Below, one piece after another: positions 9,414 through 16,182 of a DNA stretch of 64,000 bases. Within the stretch, counting starts at the first letter, position 1; the number at the start of each line of letters is the position of its first letter. A program made the translations under genes and the position numbers. The notes under the pieces were generated by a model, which had not been told where the DNA came from, did not search any database, and worked only from the letters and a program-made list of their open reading frames with translations. The DNA is taken from the NCBI RefSeq assembly GCF_019331725.1, contig NZ_JAHBBF010000001.1:62001-126000 (forward strand). Direction: 5' to 3'. Source of the DNA: Bifidobacterium saguinibicoloris (lineage in GTDB: Bacteria; Actinomycetota; Actinomycetes; Actinomycetales; Bifidobacteriaceae).

Positions 9414-9944
9414 TCACCTCTTGTAGGTTCTCACTGGCTGCTGGCCCCGGGCGCGCCCCATGAAGCTCTGGATATCGCGTTCGTTGCGGCGTTGGGCGCG
9501 CTTGTACGCGGCCGAGGTGATCTCGCGGGTCGTGGCCTCGCTATGGTAGGTGATCTGATTACTGCCGGCGAGGTCCACGCCGTGGCAGATCGCATAGTCG
9601 AGGGCTTCGCCCAATGCGCCGGCCTGATCGTTCTGGATTGCGAGGATCTGGAGCTGATTGTCCTCGTTGGTCCACTAGAGCTGTTTACTGACGCGTGTAG
9701 CGCACTGGACGGTAAACCACACGCCTTCCTTCGGAGTGATCGGCTGCTCGTAGCCGCTCTTCTTCGCGCCTTCGGCCACGACCTCGGCGCGCGCCTTGCC
9801 GGTGAACACGTTGTACTTGTCATCCATGAACCCGAGCTTGTCCGCCGGGCTCAACGTGGCGATCGTGCTGGTGTCGTGCGCCTTGCCCACCACCGCGAGG
9901 CTCACGGACGTGGGCAGCGTCACCTGATTGGTCTGCAAAACCAT
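9414..9944 (-). pseudogene. phage major capsid protein fragment with in-frame TAG (module B)
   Basis: The first frame (9944-9675) begins MVLQTNQVTLPTSVSLAV and holds ADKLGFMDDKYNVFTGKARAE, EGAKKSGYEQPITPKEGVW and ATRVSKQL, as in the N-terminal half of HK97-type capsid proteins. TAG then stops it. The same frame continues WTNEDNQLQILAIQNDQAGA then LGEALDYAICHGVDLAG, which is clearly the next part of the capsid. The frame ends in a non-capsid tail (SAAYKRAQRRNERDIQSFMG...). So the gene is both interrupted and truncated by recombination. TAAGGA precedes the ATG, and it lies 27 bases after the scaffold gene. Confidence 0.7.
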
Positions 9945-9971
9945 ATGTTTCCTTAACTCTAGGGTTGATGC

Positions 9972-10451
9972 TTACTTGCCGCCGAACAGCTGCTTGAGCA
10001 GTCCGACGTTCGGATTCGCCGCAGCGTCCGGCGTGCCCGCCGGATCCGCGACCTTCGCCGCTGACGGTTTGGTCTGCGCGGCCATGCAGGTCTTGATGGC
10101 CTGGGCGTGCGCGTTGATCTCCTCGACGGTCTCGCCGCGCAGCAGATCGACCGACACGCCGGTCTTCTTCGCGGCTTCGTCGCGCCATGTGAGTTGCTGC
10201 TGGGCGGTCTTCAGGTCGTTGAGTTCCTTCTCAGCACGGGCGGCACGGGCCTCCAGCTTCTGAGTCTCCGACAGCTGTGATTCCTTCAGCGCGGCCAGCT
10301 CGTCCGCGGCGCTTTTGTTCGCCTCGGCTTTGCCCCGCCATGCCTTCGCCCGTTCGAGCTCCGCCTCGTAGCGCGTCTTCCAATCGATGTCTTCCGGCGG
10401 TGAACCCGACTGCTCGTCTTCGGTGTTCGGGGCGTTGTTGTCTTCGGCCAT
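9972..10451 (-). CDS. phage capsid scaffolding protein (module B)
   Basis: 159 residues. An acidic, proline-rich start (MAEDNNAPNTEDEQSG) is followed by a long coiled coil (KTRYEAELERAKAWRGKAEA ... ETQKLEARAARAEKELNDLK) and a C-terminal tail ending LLKQLFGGK. This is the standard plan of a phage head scaffolding protein, located directly before the capsid gene. AAGGAGG precedes ATG 10451. It is a paralogue of the scaffold at 13543-14235, sharing the DELxxLKESQxSETQ block. It is intact but part of a broken module. Confidence 0.75.
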   Translation of the reverse strand: MAEDNNAPNTEDEQSGSPPEDIDWKTRYEAELERAKAWRGKAEANKSAADELAALKESQLSETQKLEARAARAEKELNDLKTAQQQLTWRDEAAKKTGVSVDLLRGETVEEINAHAQAIKTCMAAQTKPSAAKVADPAGTPDAAANPNVGLLKQLFGGK

Positions 10452-10486
10452 GCGGCCTCCTTCCGCCCGAATCCGGGCATAAGAAA

Positions 10487-10512
10487 AGCCATCACGGGAA
10501 ACCGTGATGGCT
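10487..10512 (-). terminator. rho-independent terminator before module B scaffold
   Basis: An 11-bp perfect stem (10487-10497 with 10502-10512) with a 4-base loop is followed on the minus strand by TTTTCTT. It separates the orphan gene upstream from the scaffold gene. The equivalent place in module A also has a terminator. Confidence 0.8.
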
Positions 10513-10526
10513 AAATACAATTCTGT

Positions 10527-11342
10527 TTAGTGGAAAGCGACCACTCCACGAGAAATCTTTGTTTCATATTTTTGCGTCAGGAAACCATCGCTATAACGAA
10601 CAAGGTAATCCAACGTACTAGGACTCGGATCTAATTCGTAGATGTAACGAGATACCTGATAAAGAAGCCGGCGACGTCTCCAGTCATAAAAACGATTGCA
10701 CAAGTCTTCCAGCGCATATAGGGGATGCCGCAAACGGTGAGATGCCTTTATCGGATCAACCCCAACAAAGGGAGGCAATTCAAGCTGCAAGCAAGAAGTC
10801 CCGGCGCGGAAAAACCGTCTCCATCTCCTGACTGCATGGGGGAATCTGAATCGCATCCAGCATCTGCGAAGAGGCTTCGCACCAATACGCAGACCAGTTG
10901 GGTACACTACCTTATGGTCGTCATCTAGCGACGCAGCCATTGCCTGCACAATACACATGGAACCATGCGTTGATTCCATAATTCTATTGACGCGTTGAAT
11001 CCATTTATTCAGCCTCTCCGTTGGAGAGACAAGCAAGCCAAGGAAGAAGCAGCCAAGCGCAATGGACAATTCATGCAAGAAGTCGTTTTCACTATTATTG
11101 CTAGCTGCACCAATAGCTATAAGCGCAACAGACAACACGGCCATCAACCACGACCATGAAATACCTCGAATACAGCGACGATAGAGATCAGTATCCAAGC
11201 CAAGCCTGTCACCAAGATCCCTAATTAAATCGCCTGTATATTCAGAAGAATGGTTCGCAACGTTCCCTGATGAAACTGAGTTGAGGCTATTCCCCTCTGC
11301 GCCTTGCGAAGAATCGGAGTGAATCTCATCCATAGAGCCCAT
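10527..11342 (-). CDS. hypothetical two-helix membrane protein
   Basis: 271 residues: a polar Ser/Asn-rich N-terminus, then two membrane helices at about residues 66-85 (SWLMAVLSVALIAIGA) and 91-106 (LHELSIALGCFFLGLLV). A basic C-terminal half follows, with many Arg/Trp/Tyr (RWRRFFRAG, YDWRRRRLLYQVSRYIYE). It is visibly less GC-rich than its neighbours, which suggests recent import. No ribosome site is obvious; a second ATG lies three codons in. It occupies the cargo position between the degraded minor-head region and the scaffold gene of module B. I do not recognise a family; a toxin, immunity or superinfection role is possible but unproven. Confidence 0.5.
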   Translation of the reverse strand: MGSMDEIHSDSSQGAEGNSLNSVSSGNVANHSSEYTGDLIRDLGDRLGLDTDLYRRCIRGISWSWLMAVLSVALIAIGAASNNSENDFLHELSIALGCFFLGLLVSPTERLNKWIQRVNRIMESTHGSMCIVQAMAASLDDDHKVVYPTGLRIGAKPLRRCWMRFRFPHAVRRWRRFFRAGTSCLQLELPPFVGVDPIKASHRLRHPLYALEDLCNRFYDWRRRRLLYQVSRYIYELDPSPSTLDYLVRYSDGFLTQKYETKISRGVVAFH

Positions 11343-11368
11343 GATAGGCGAATGAGGGCCACGAGAAC

Positions 11369-11635
11369 CTATTCCACGTCTACGCTAGCCCGCATATCGC
11401 GATAGCACATGTTGTCAAAGCTGGCGGGCATGAGCGGCGAGCTGTAGAGGCGTTCAACCTTGCCGGTCTTCTTGTTCACGTACCAGTCGCAGTCGTCGAG
11501 CATCGCGAAGTCGGGATCCGCGGGCACGTGATAGTACTCGGCATCCTCCCGGCCTTTCGCTGCGGTGGGGGTGCCGCCGTTGGCCTGTTCGACAATCTGC
11601 CTCGCTTGATGATAGCTGGTGACTTTATCGGCCAT
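11369..11635 (-). CDS. hypothetical 88-residue phage-cargo protein
   Basis: Begins MADKVTSYHQARQIVEQANG and has EYYHVPADPDFAMLDDCDWY then VNKKTGKVERLYSSP. GAGGAC precedes the ATG at 11635. It is acidic and soluble, and lies directly after a frameshifted gene and before the membrane orphan. Size, charge and place suit an immunity or phage accessory protein. I know no named family. Confidence 0.45.
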   Translation of the reverse strand: MADKVTSYHQARQIVEQANGGTPTAAKGREDAEYYHVPADPDFAMLDDCDWYVNKKTGKVERLYSSPLMPASFDNMCYRDMRASVDVE

Positions 11636-11645
11636 GTGCTTGTCC

Positions 11646-12121
11646 TCATTGACTCGGTGGCGTGGATTCGGCCCAATTGTCGTACTCGCTGGAGTGTTGC
11701 CGCCATACGGTGTCATCGCGGTGGGTTCGCTGGAGTTTCCACTCATTCCAGCTTCGCACGGTGTCGGGATCAGCTACCCAAGGTTTCGCATAGGCGGGCA
11801 CGTCCTTGAAGCTCGGCTGACCACCCTCCAGCAGCGAGTCGGTGGGCTGCATGTCGTCCACGCGCAGGAACCTGAGTTCGCCATCCTTGATGGCGTCGGG
11901 ATAGTAGTCGGGGATCTTGCCGTTGGAGTATCCGTACTGCTGGCGGTCGCCGGACTGTAGTCGTACATCCTTAGGGATTTCCAGCCGCTGGGCGTCTCGA
12001 TGATCTCGGCGTTCCAGATGTGGGCGCCACCGTTCTTCCACGGGCATGCGACGAAGAAGCGTGTGCCGGGCAGGTCCTTCGAGAAGTTCGGTTTGCGCCC
12101 GTTGTCGAGTTTCTTCTTCAC
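11646..12121 (-). pseudogene. frameshifted phage-cargo gene
   Basis: A GTG at 12121 directly follows a TAG that ends the upstream fragment. The first frame reads KKKLDNGRKPNFSKDLPGTR, then WNAEIIETPSGWKSLRMYDY. Near base 11950 sense shifts to another frame, reading RQQYGYSNGKIPDYYPDAIK, DGELRFLRVDDMQPTDSL and finally EYDNWAESTPPSQ. Joined, the two give about 158 residues of one soluble protein. It follows a toxin-like C-terminus and could be its immunity or an accessory protein; the family is not recognised. Confidence 0.5.
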
Positions 12122-12240
12122 CTACATGTCCCATAGCGGATTCACCTCGTCGTGGATGATCTTCTTAAGGGACGCACACGGCTTCATGGTCTTCAGCACA
12201 CGTATCATCTCGCCGGCCTCGCCGCATCGTTTCAGACTAG
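12122..12240 (-). pseudogene. C-terminal remnant of a phage protein (module B)
   Basis: An open frame without its own start reads KRCGEAGEMIRVLKTMKPCA then SLKKIIHDEVNPLWDM and stops at TAG. It lies where the C-terminus of a MuF-type minor head protein would lie in module B, just before small cargo genes. The rest of that gene, the portal and the terminase of this module are missing. Identity as a toxin-domain end is inferred from position only. Confidence 0.35.
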
Positions 12241-12251
12241 TCTATGAAACC

Positions 12252-12392
12252 ATGAACACCAAGATACTGGCACTCATACTCGGCGCGACGTCGCTGGTCC
12301 TCGGCGTCGCGGGACATGCAATCCCCGCAGGCGTGTTCGGCCTCGCCGGAGTCATATTCGCCCTACCGGGAGGAAACCACAATGACGATTGA
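12252..12392 (+). CDS. small hydrophobic protein, 46 residues
   Basis: MNTKILALILGATSLVLGVA followed by GHAIPAGVFGLAGVIFALPG: two short hydrophobic segments and a polar end. It overlaps the next gene by 11 bases, which suggests one transcript. A near-palindrome at 12229-12250 (core AGACTAGTCT) lies directly before the start, leaving no clear ribosome site. It is one of the few plus-strand genes in the prophage island. Function unknown. Confidence 0.45.
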   Translation: MNTKILALILGATSLVLGVAGHAIPAGVFGLAGVIFALPGGNHNDD

Positions 12393-12591
12393 ATACCTCG
12401 GCGTCAAGCAGGTCGCCGAACGCCTCGGCATCACGCAAGGCGCGCTCCTCAGCCTCAAGCTGCCCGAACCCGACGTGAGAATCGGCAAAACCCGCGGCTG
12501 GTCAACCGACACCATCGACCGATGGAACACCGCCCGCCCCGGGCGAGGCGTCGGCGGCGGGCGCCCCCGCAAACACAAAGCCGAAGACTAG
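12382..12591 (+). CDS. HTH DNA-binding protein (AlpA/excisionase-like)
   Basis: 69 residues: MTIEYLGVKQVAERLGITQG, a winged-helix style start as in AlpA, excisionase and MerR-like N-termini. WSTDTIDRWNTARPG follows, then a basic C-terminus (GGGRPRKHKAED). Such small proteins bind DNA and often control excision or early genes of mobile elements. GGGAGG lies before the ATG. A hairpin follows its stop. There is no integrase next to it here. Confidence 0.6.
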   Translation: MTIEYLGVKQVAERLGITQGALLSLKLPEPDVRIGKTRGWSTDTIDRWNTARPGRGVGGGRPRKHKAED

Positions 12592-12593
12592 AC

Positions 12594-12640
12594 CAAGACG
12601 GCGCTCGCCGACATGTCCCATGCCGACGGGCGCCGTCTTG
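12594..12640 (+). terminator. hairpin after the HTH gene
   Basis: Bases 12594-12604 are perfectly complementary to 12630-12640, with a 25-base loop. It begins 3 bases after the HTH stop. No long T-run follows, so activity is likely but not certain. Confidence 0.55.
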
Positions 12641-12651
12641 TGTGTGGGGCT

Positions 12652-12715
12652 TCGGGGCGGATTCGAACCCCCGACCGATGAATGCTCTTGCCGCTGAACT
12701 ACTGAGGCCGTGGCG
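12652..12715 (-). pseudogene. tRNA-like relic lacking an anticodon arm
   Basis: On the minus strand a D-arm (TAGTTCAGCGGCAAGAGC) and a T-arm (GGTCGGGGGTTCGAATCC) are clear, but only about 11 bases separate them, too few for an anticodon arm and variable loop. The acceptor strands pair only partly. This is best read as a decayed prophage-associated tRNA, not a working one. Confidence 0.5.
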
Positions 12716-12792
12716 GGAGGACATGATATGCATCCAGCATGTACTTGGCTGCGCCCGATCGGCGACCCTCCCATAAAGTCGGTGGATACGAG

Positions 12793-12825
12793 GAAACCCG
12801 GAACCTGTTTGGTTTTCCGGGTTTC
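12793..12825. terminator. 10-bp perfect stem-loop, possible bidirectional terminator
   Basis: 12793-12802 pairs with 12816-12825 around a 13-base T/G-rich loop. It lies about 70 bases after the minus-strand antitoxin stop, before the tRNA relic. Neither strand has a long T-run. Confidence 0.5.
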
Positions 12826-12892
12826 TCACAATACTGCTTATAGCATTAAGCCACGATGCGGCGTCAGCCTGCTGCCGCTTGGGTTTTGGTTT

Positions 12893-13174
12893 TCAGGCGG
12901 CTTGTATGCTGATCCGGCCGCCGAGTGCGTGGATGACCTTGAGGATGGTCTGGAAGCTGGGGTTGCCGTCCTTGCTCAGGCTTTTGTAGAGGCTTTCGCG
13001 GCCGACGCCTGCTTCTTTGGCGATCTGCCCCATGCCGCGGGCTTTGGCGACGTCGCCGATGGCGGCCTGCATGAGCGCGGGGTCGCCTGTTTCGGCTGCG
13101 GCGTCGAGGTAGTCGATGATATCCTGTTCTGTCTTGAGGTATTCGCTGGCGTCCCATGTTTTGACGTTTACCAT
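12893..13174 (-). CDS. antitoxin, HI1420-type addiction module antidote
   Basis: 93 residues: an N-terminal partner-binding part (MVNVKTWDASEYLKTEQDII), then a helix-turn-helix with MGQIAKEAGVGRESLYKSLS and the ending FQTILKVIHALGGRISIQAA. Proteins of this family neutralise the cognate RelE/ParE-fold toxin and repress their own operon. AAGGAGG lies before the ATG. The start overlaps the toxin stop by 7 bases. Toxin-first order is usual for this HigBA-like family. Confidence 0.85.
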   Translation of the reverse strand: MVNVKTWDASEYLKTEQDIIDYLDAAAETGDPALMQAAIGDVAKARGMGQIAKEAGVGRESLYKSLSKDGNPSFQTILKVIHALGGRISIQAA

Positions 13175-13479
13175 TTGTGTTCCTCCTTGAGTTGGCTGAG
13201 CAGGTCGTGGGCGTGGTTGATGTCGGCTTGTTGCCCTCGTTTGGTGCCGCCTGCGAGCAGCAGCATGAGGATGTCGCCTTTCTGGACGAAGTAGACGCGG
13301 TATCCGGGTCCGAAGTGGAATCGGAGTTCCGCGACGCTTTTGCCGACGGAGTTGATGTCGCCGACTGGTTTGCCGGCGAGGTCGCATTGTCGGATGCGGG
13401 AGATGATTCGGGCTCGGTCCTTGCTGTTCTTCAGCTGGTCGAGCCATTCGTCGAATTCTTCCGTGGTGTCTATCCTCAT
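13168..13479 (-). CDS. toxin, RelE/ParE-fold (HI1419/HigB-like)
   Basis: 103 residues from the chosen ATG: MRIDTTEEFDEWLDQLKN, RARIISRIRQCDLAGKPVGD, SVGKSVAELRFHFGPGYRVY, then FVQKGDILMLLLAGGTKRGQ. This is the fold of ribosome-dependent mRNA interferases, with the ELRxxxGPGYRVYF core. Two ATGs further upstream are possible but would add hydrophobic residues atypical of the family. The pair sits inside the prophage remnant, between two broken head modules, and may have helped keep it in the chromosome. Confidence 0.85.
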   Translation of the reverse strand: MRIDTTEEFDEWLDQLKNSKDRARIISRIRQCDLAGKPVGDINSVGKSVAELRFHFGPGYRVYFVQKGDILMLLLAGGTKRGQQADINHAHDLLSQLKEEHKW

Positions 13480-13542
13480 AGCAATACTGTATCCCATAAA
13501 ATACAATATGTAAACTCTGGGATACAACGTGCGTTGCCTCCG

Positions 13543-14235
13543 TCACTTCGCGCATGCTGAACTCCCAGTATCCAGGCGCGCGGGCACGTGCACGCCCTTG
13601 CTGATGTAGGTGCGGTTGCCGAGCACGGTGCTCACGTCGGATTCTCCCGTGAAGCCGAGGAACAGGGGGCGTCCGTTGTTGTCGGTCGCCTGGCGCAGGA
13701 TGCTGCGGCCCTGCGGGCTCAAGGCCCAGCCGTCGACGGTGCCGTTTGTGGGGGCGGGGATGCCCGACGTGGCGGTCTTCGACTCCACGTATGCGCTGAT
13801 GGCCTTCGCATGCGCCTGCATCGCTTCGAGGCTTGTGTTTTGTCAAGTTGTGGTAGGCCGTTTCGGCGTTTCTTTTGGCCCACTTTCTATTGAACAGACA
13901 CAGAGGCTGTCGCCGACGATGAGGTTGGCGGGCAGTCCGGTCTCCTCGGCGACCTGTGAACGCCATTCGTTGGTCTGTTTCTCGGCCTTCAGCGCGTCGA
14001 GTTCCTTCTGGAGCTTCGCGGTCCTGGCTTCGGCCCTCTGTGTTTCGGACATCTGGCTTTCCTTGAGCTGTTGCAGTTCGTCGGCGGCGGCCTTGTTGTC
14101 CTTGGCGCGTTTCTCCCACTCGCGCGAGTGGGATACGGCCTCGCGGTACTTCGCCTCCCAATCCGTGGGACTCGGTTCGCCGTGCGGCTCGCCCGCGTCC
14201 TGCGGCTGGATGGTGGTGTCGGCTTCCTCGGCCAT
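13543..14235 (-). pseudogene. scaffold-capsid gene fusion, interrupted by a 69-bp insertion (module A)
   Basis: Starts MAEEADTTIQPQDAGEP, with a coiled coil (SREWEKRAKDNKAAADELQQ and LKESQMSETQRAEARTAKLQ), as in phage scaffolding proteins. The frame stops inside the insertion at 13834-13902. Beyond it the same frame resumes EAMQAHAKAISAYVESK, the scaffold C-terminus. It then joins directly to TVDGWALSPQGRSILRQATD and LFLGFTGESDVSTVLGNRTY, which is the middle of a HK97-type capsid protein. So a deletion first fused scaffold to capsid, and an insertion later cut the product. AGGAGG precedes the ATG at 14235. Confidence 0.75.
13828..13908. mobile_element. 69-bp insertion with 6-bp target duplication
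   Basis: GAGGCT occurs at 13828-13833 and again at 13903-13908. Between them 69 bases begin TGTGT and end ACACA, with imperfect terminal inverted repeats of about 12 bases. Removing the insert and one GAGGCT restores the scaffold frame. It is too small to code for anything. It is either a very short non-autonomous element or the internally deleted shell of an insertion sequence. Confidence 0.7.
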
Positions 14236-14278
14236 GAGATTCCTCCTATGGATGTTGATGTGGGGCCCGTTCCGGGCA

Positions 14279-14302
14279 TAAAAAAACCACCCGTGCGGGT
14301 GG
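14279..14302 (-). terminator. rho-independent terminator before module A scaffold
   Basis: CCACCCG (14287-14293) pairs with CGGGTGG (14296-14302), and the minus strand runs on into seven or more T. It separates the putative immunity gene from the scaffold gene, as the hairpin at 10487-10512 does in module B. Both have the same flanking CCGGGCATAA. Confidence 0.8.
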
Positions 14303-14324
14303 CTATGAACAAAAATGGTTATGG

Positions 14325-14564
14325 CTAGTAGATGTCGTCGGGGTCCAATTCATACGAGGGTGGTTGAACCGTTTTCCCGGAGATCAATGCGTTTATCGCT
14401 TTTTGGCGGAAATCGGGGTCTTCTTCACAACCTGCGTAGATTTTGATCGTGAGCCCGTATGGGTTGCAGGGGTACCACTCTCCGAATCGCTCCATATAGA
14501 GTTCCGACAGCTTGTCGTTGCCGCATGTTTCGAGATATGCCCTATCGTATTCAGGATTTGCCAT
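14325..14564 (-). CDS. putative immunity protein to the MuF toxin, 79 residues
   Basis: MANPEYDRAYLETCGNDKLS, then YMERFGEWYPCNPYGLTIKI and FRQKAINALISGK, ending in an acidic tail. GAGGAGG precedes the ATG, which overlaps the 3' end of the MuF gene by 14 bases. A terminator follows. Small size, acidity, coupling and position directly after a minor head protein with an enzyme-like C-terminus suggest an immunity protein. I know no named family, so this is inference. Confidence 0.55.
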   Translation of the reverse strand: MANPEYDRAYLETCGNDKLSELYMERFGEWYPCNPYGLTIKIYAGCEEDPDFRQKAINALISGKTVQPPSYELDPDDIY

Positions 14565-16182
14565 TGGGTGCCTCCTCGATCATGCGATTGAAGATATCAG
14601 ATGATTCTGGGAAGTATCTCCGCAGCAGTTCCCATGCCTTCGGGTTGGTAATCTGGGTCTCGAGCATCTCGGCGAATGCTTCTCTGGCTTGCAGGACTCC
14701 TTTGGGGGCTTGGGCGAAATACTTGCCGGGGTGACCGGCCTGCCCATAGCGTTCATAGTAGGTGTCGGAGAGAGCCGTATTGACTGATTGGAGTGAGGCG
14801 ATCATCATGTCGTGGAGGTTGAGGCTGTCGTCGCCTCCGATGTCCCAGAATTCCTTGGCGATGGATTCCATCGCTTTCGGGAAGCGTTCCGGATAGCTGT
14901 CGGCCTCGACTGTCTCCACTCTACGATAGAAGAGTGAGGTGCCTTCGTCGGCAAGCGTCTTAGGGAAGATACCGCCTCCGTATGTCACGGAATAGCCAGA
15001 CGACCCGTCGCCGAGGAGATCGTCGAGCATGTGCGCGCTTTCATGGATGAACACCCCATATGGTCCGTGCCCTCTGGAGGATTCGCCGACCGAATCGACA
15101 TCGATGAAGATGCCCCCCTTGGCTTTGTTGTAATGTGCGCGTCCGCCTTTCTTCAGTATCGAGCTTTTAATTACGTATCGGTCCGAATACTGGGCCCATA
15201 GTTTCACGGTCGCCTGATATGCGGAGTTCTTCAGGATACTGTCCAAGGTCTTTGCCGCATCATCGCCGAGCGTCTCCTTCGCCCCGCCATCCTTGATTAG
15301 GAAATCGGGGGCTTTGAGGATCAGGTCGGTGTATTCGTCGGGGTGGAGGTGTCGCATGAGGTAGGTGATGGAGTTGACGTTGTTGGGGTCCTCGGGCCCG
15401 TACCATGATTTCTTGTGCTTCGGCTCCAAGTATGGTTTGACTTTGAGCAGCCCGGCCTTGAGCTCGTCGGGGACGGTGCCGTCCTCGAGCATGCGGCGCG
15501 CCTCCATGTACCGTTTCTCGAACCGGGAGTCGTCGTATCCCTGCACCTTGGGGTTGTTCTTGTCCCAGCTGGGGATGGTTTCGCAGTCGCAGTCGGGGTG
15601 GTATTTGCGCATGGCGCCGGCGGCTTCGGCGCTCGTGTAGACGAAGCCGCGGCCGGCGAGCATCGCGCAGAACGCGCATGTCTTCGCGCCCTGCGGCACG
15701 CGCGCGTACCGGGGTTTTCTCGGGTCTCTTTCCGTGGCCTTCTCGATGGCGCCGCGGCCGCCGGCCTTGACCCATTTGTCCATGTTCGCGAGCAGGCCTC
15801 TGAGCATGGCGTCCGGGTCGGCGGGCGTGCCGTCCTCGCCGTCCCACAAATGGCCGGCGAGGCGGCGTATGGTCTCCTGGATGGCCTTGTCGTCGGGCTC
15901 GTAGGTGGTGTCGATGTCCGTCTGGTCCTTGAACCATTTGGCGCGCATTTGTTCGTACCATTCGCCGGCGGCCACGCTGCCCATGTTGCCGTATTTGGCG
16001 GCGATGGCGGGCACGAGGTCCAGGAGCGCGTCGCGTTGTTCGCCGGCGGTGTCGAACATGTTGTACACCGTCGTGAACGTCCGGCGCAGCTCACGCCGCG
16101 CCTGCGCCACCGCCGACTGCTGCGCCTTGGCCAGCCGTTCCACGTCCGCTCGCTGCGGTGTCCGGCTGCTGTTGTCCGCCAT
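14551..16182 (-). CDS. MuF/VG15-type minor head protein with C-terminal HExxH-like domain
   Basis: 543 residues. The N-terminal two-fifths is the phage minor capsid (MuF/VG15) domain, ending in the cysteine-rich signature GAKTCAFCAMLAGRGFVYTS then YHPDCDCETIPSW. The C-terminal 300 residues are not capsid-like. They contain GVFIHESAHMLDD (an HExxH zinc-protease signature, about residues 376-388) followed by EGTSLFYRR and AREAFAEMLETQI. Such MuF fusions are a known phage-borne polymorphic toxin layout: the toxin would be packaged in the head. A protease activity is predicted only from the motif. GGGAGG precedes the ATG; the start overlaps the portal gene by 92 bases and the end overlaps the putative immunity gene. 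Confidence 0.75.
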   Translation of the reverse strand: MADNSSRTPQRADVERLAKAQQSAVAQARRELRRTFTTVYNMFDTAGEQRDALLDLVPAIAAKYGNMGSVAAGEWYEQMRAKWFKDQTDIDTTYEPDDKAIQETIRRLAGHLWDGEDGTPADPDAMLRGLLANMDKWVKAGGRGAIEKATERDPRKPRYARVPQGAKTCAFCAMLAGRGFVYTSAEAAGAMRKYHPDCDCETIPSWDKNNPKVQGYDDSRFEKRYMEARRMLEDGTVPDELKAGLLKVKPYLEPKHKKSWYGPEDPNNVNSITYLMRHLHPDEYTDLILKAPDFLIKDGGAKETLGDDAAKTLDSILKNSAYQATVKLWAQYSDRYVIKSSILKKGGRAHYNKAKGGIFIDVDSVGESSRGHGPYGVFIHESAHMLDDLLGDGSSGYSVTYGGGIFPKTLADEGTSLFYRRVETVEADSYPERFPKAMESIAKEFWDIGGDDSLNLHDMMIASLQSVNTALSDTYYERYGQAGHPGKYFAQAPKGVLQAREAFAEMLETQITNPKAWELLRRYFPESSDIFNRMIEEAPNGKS

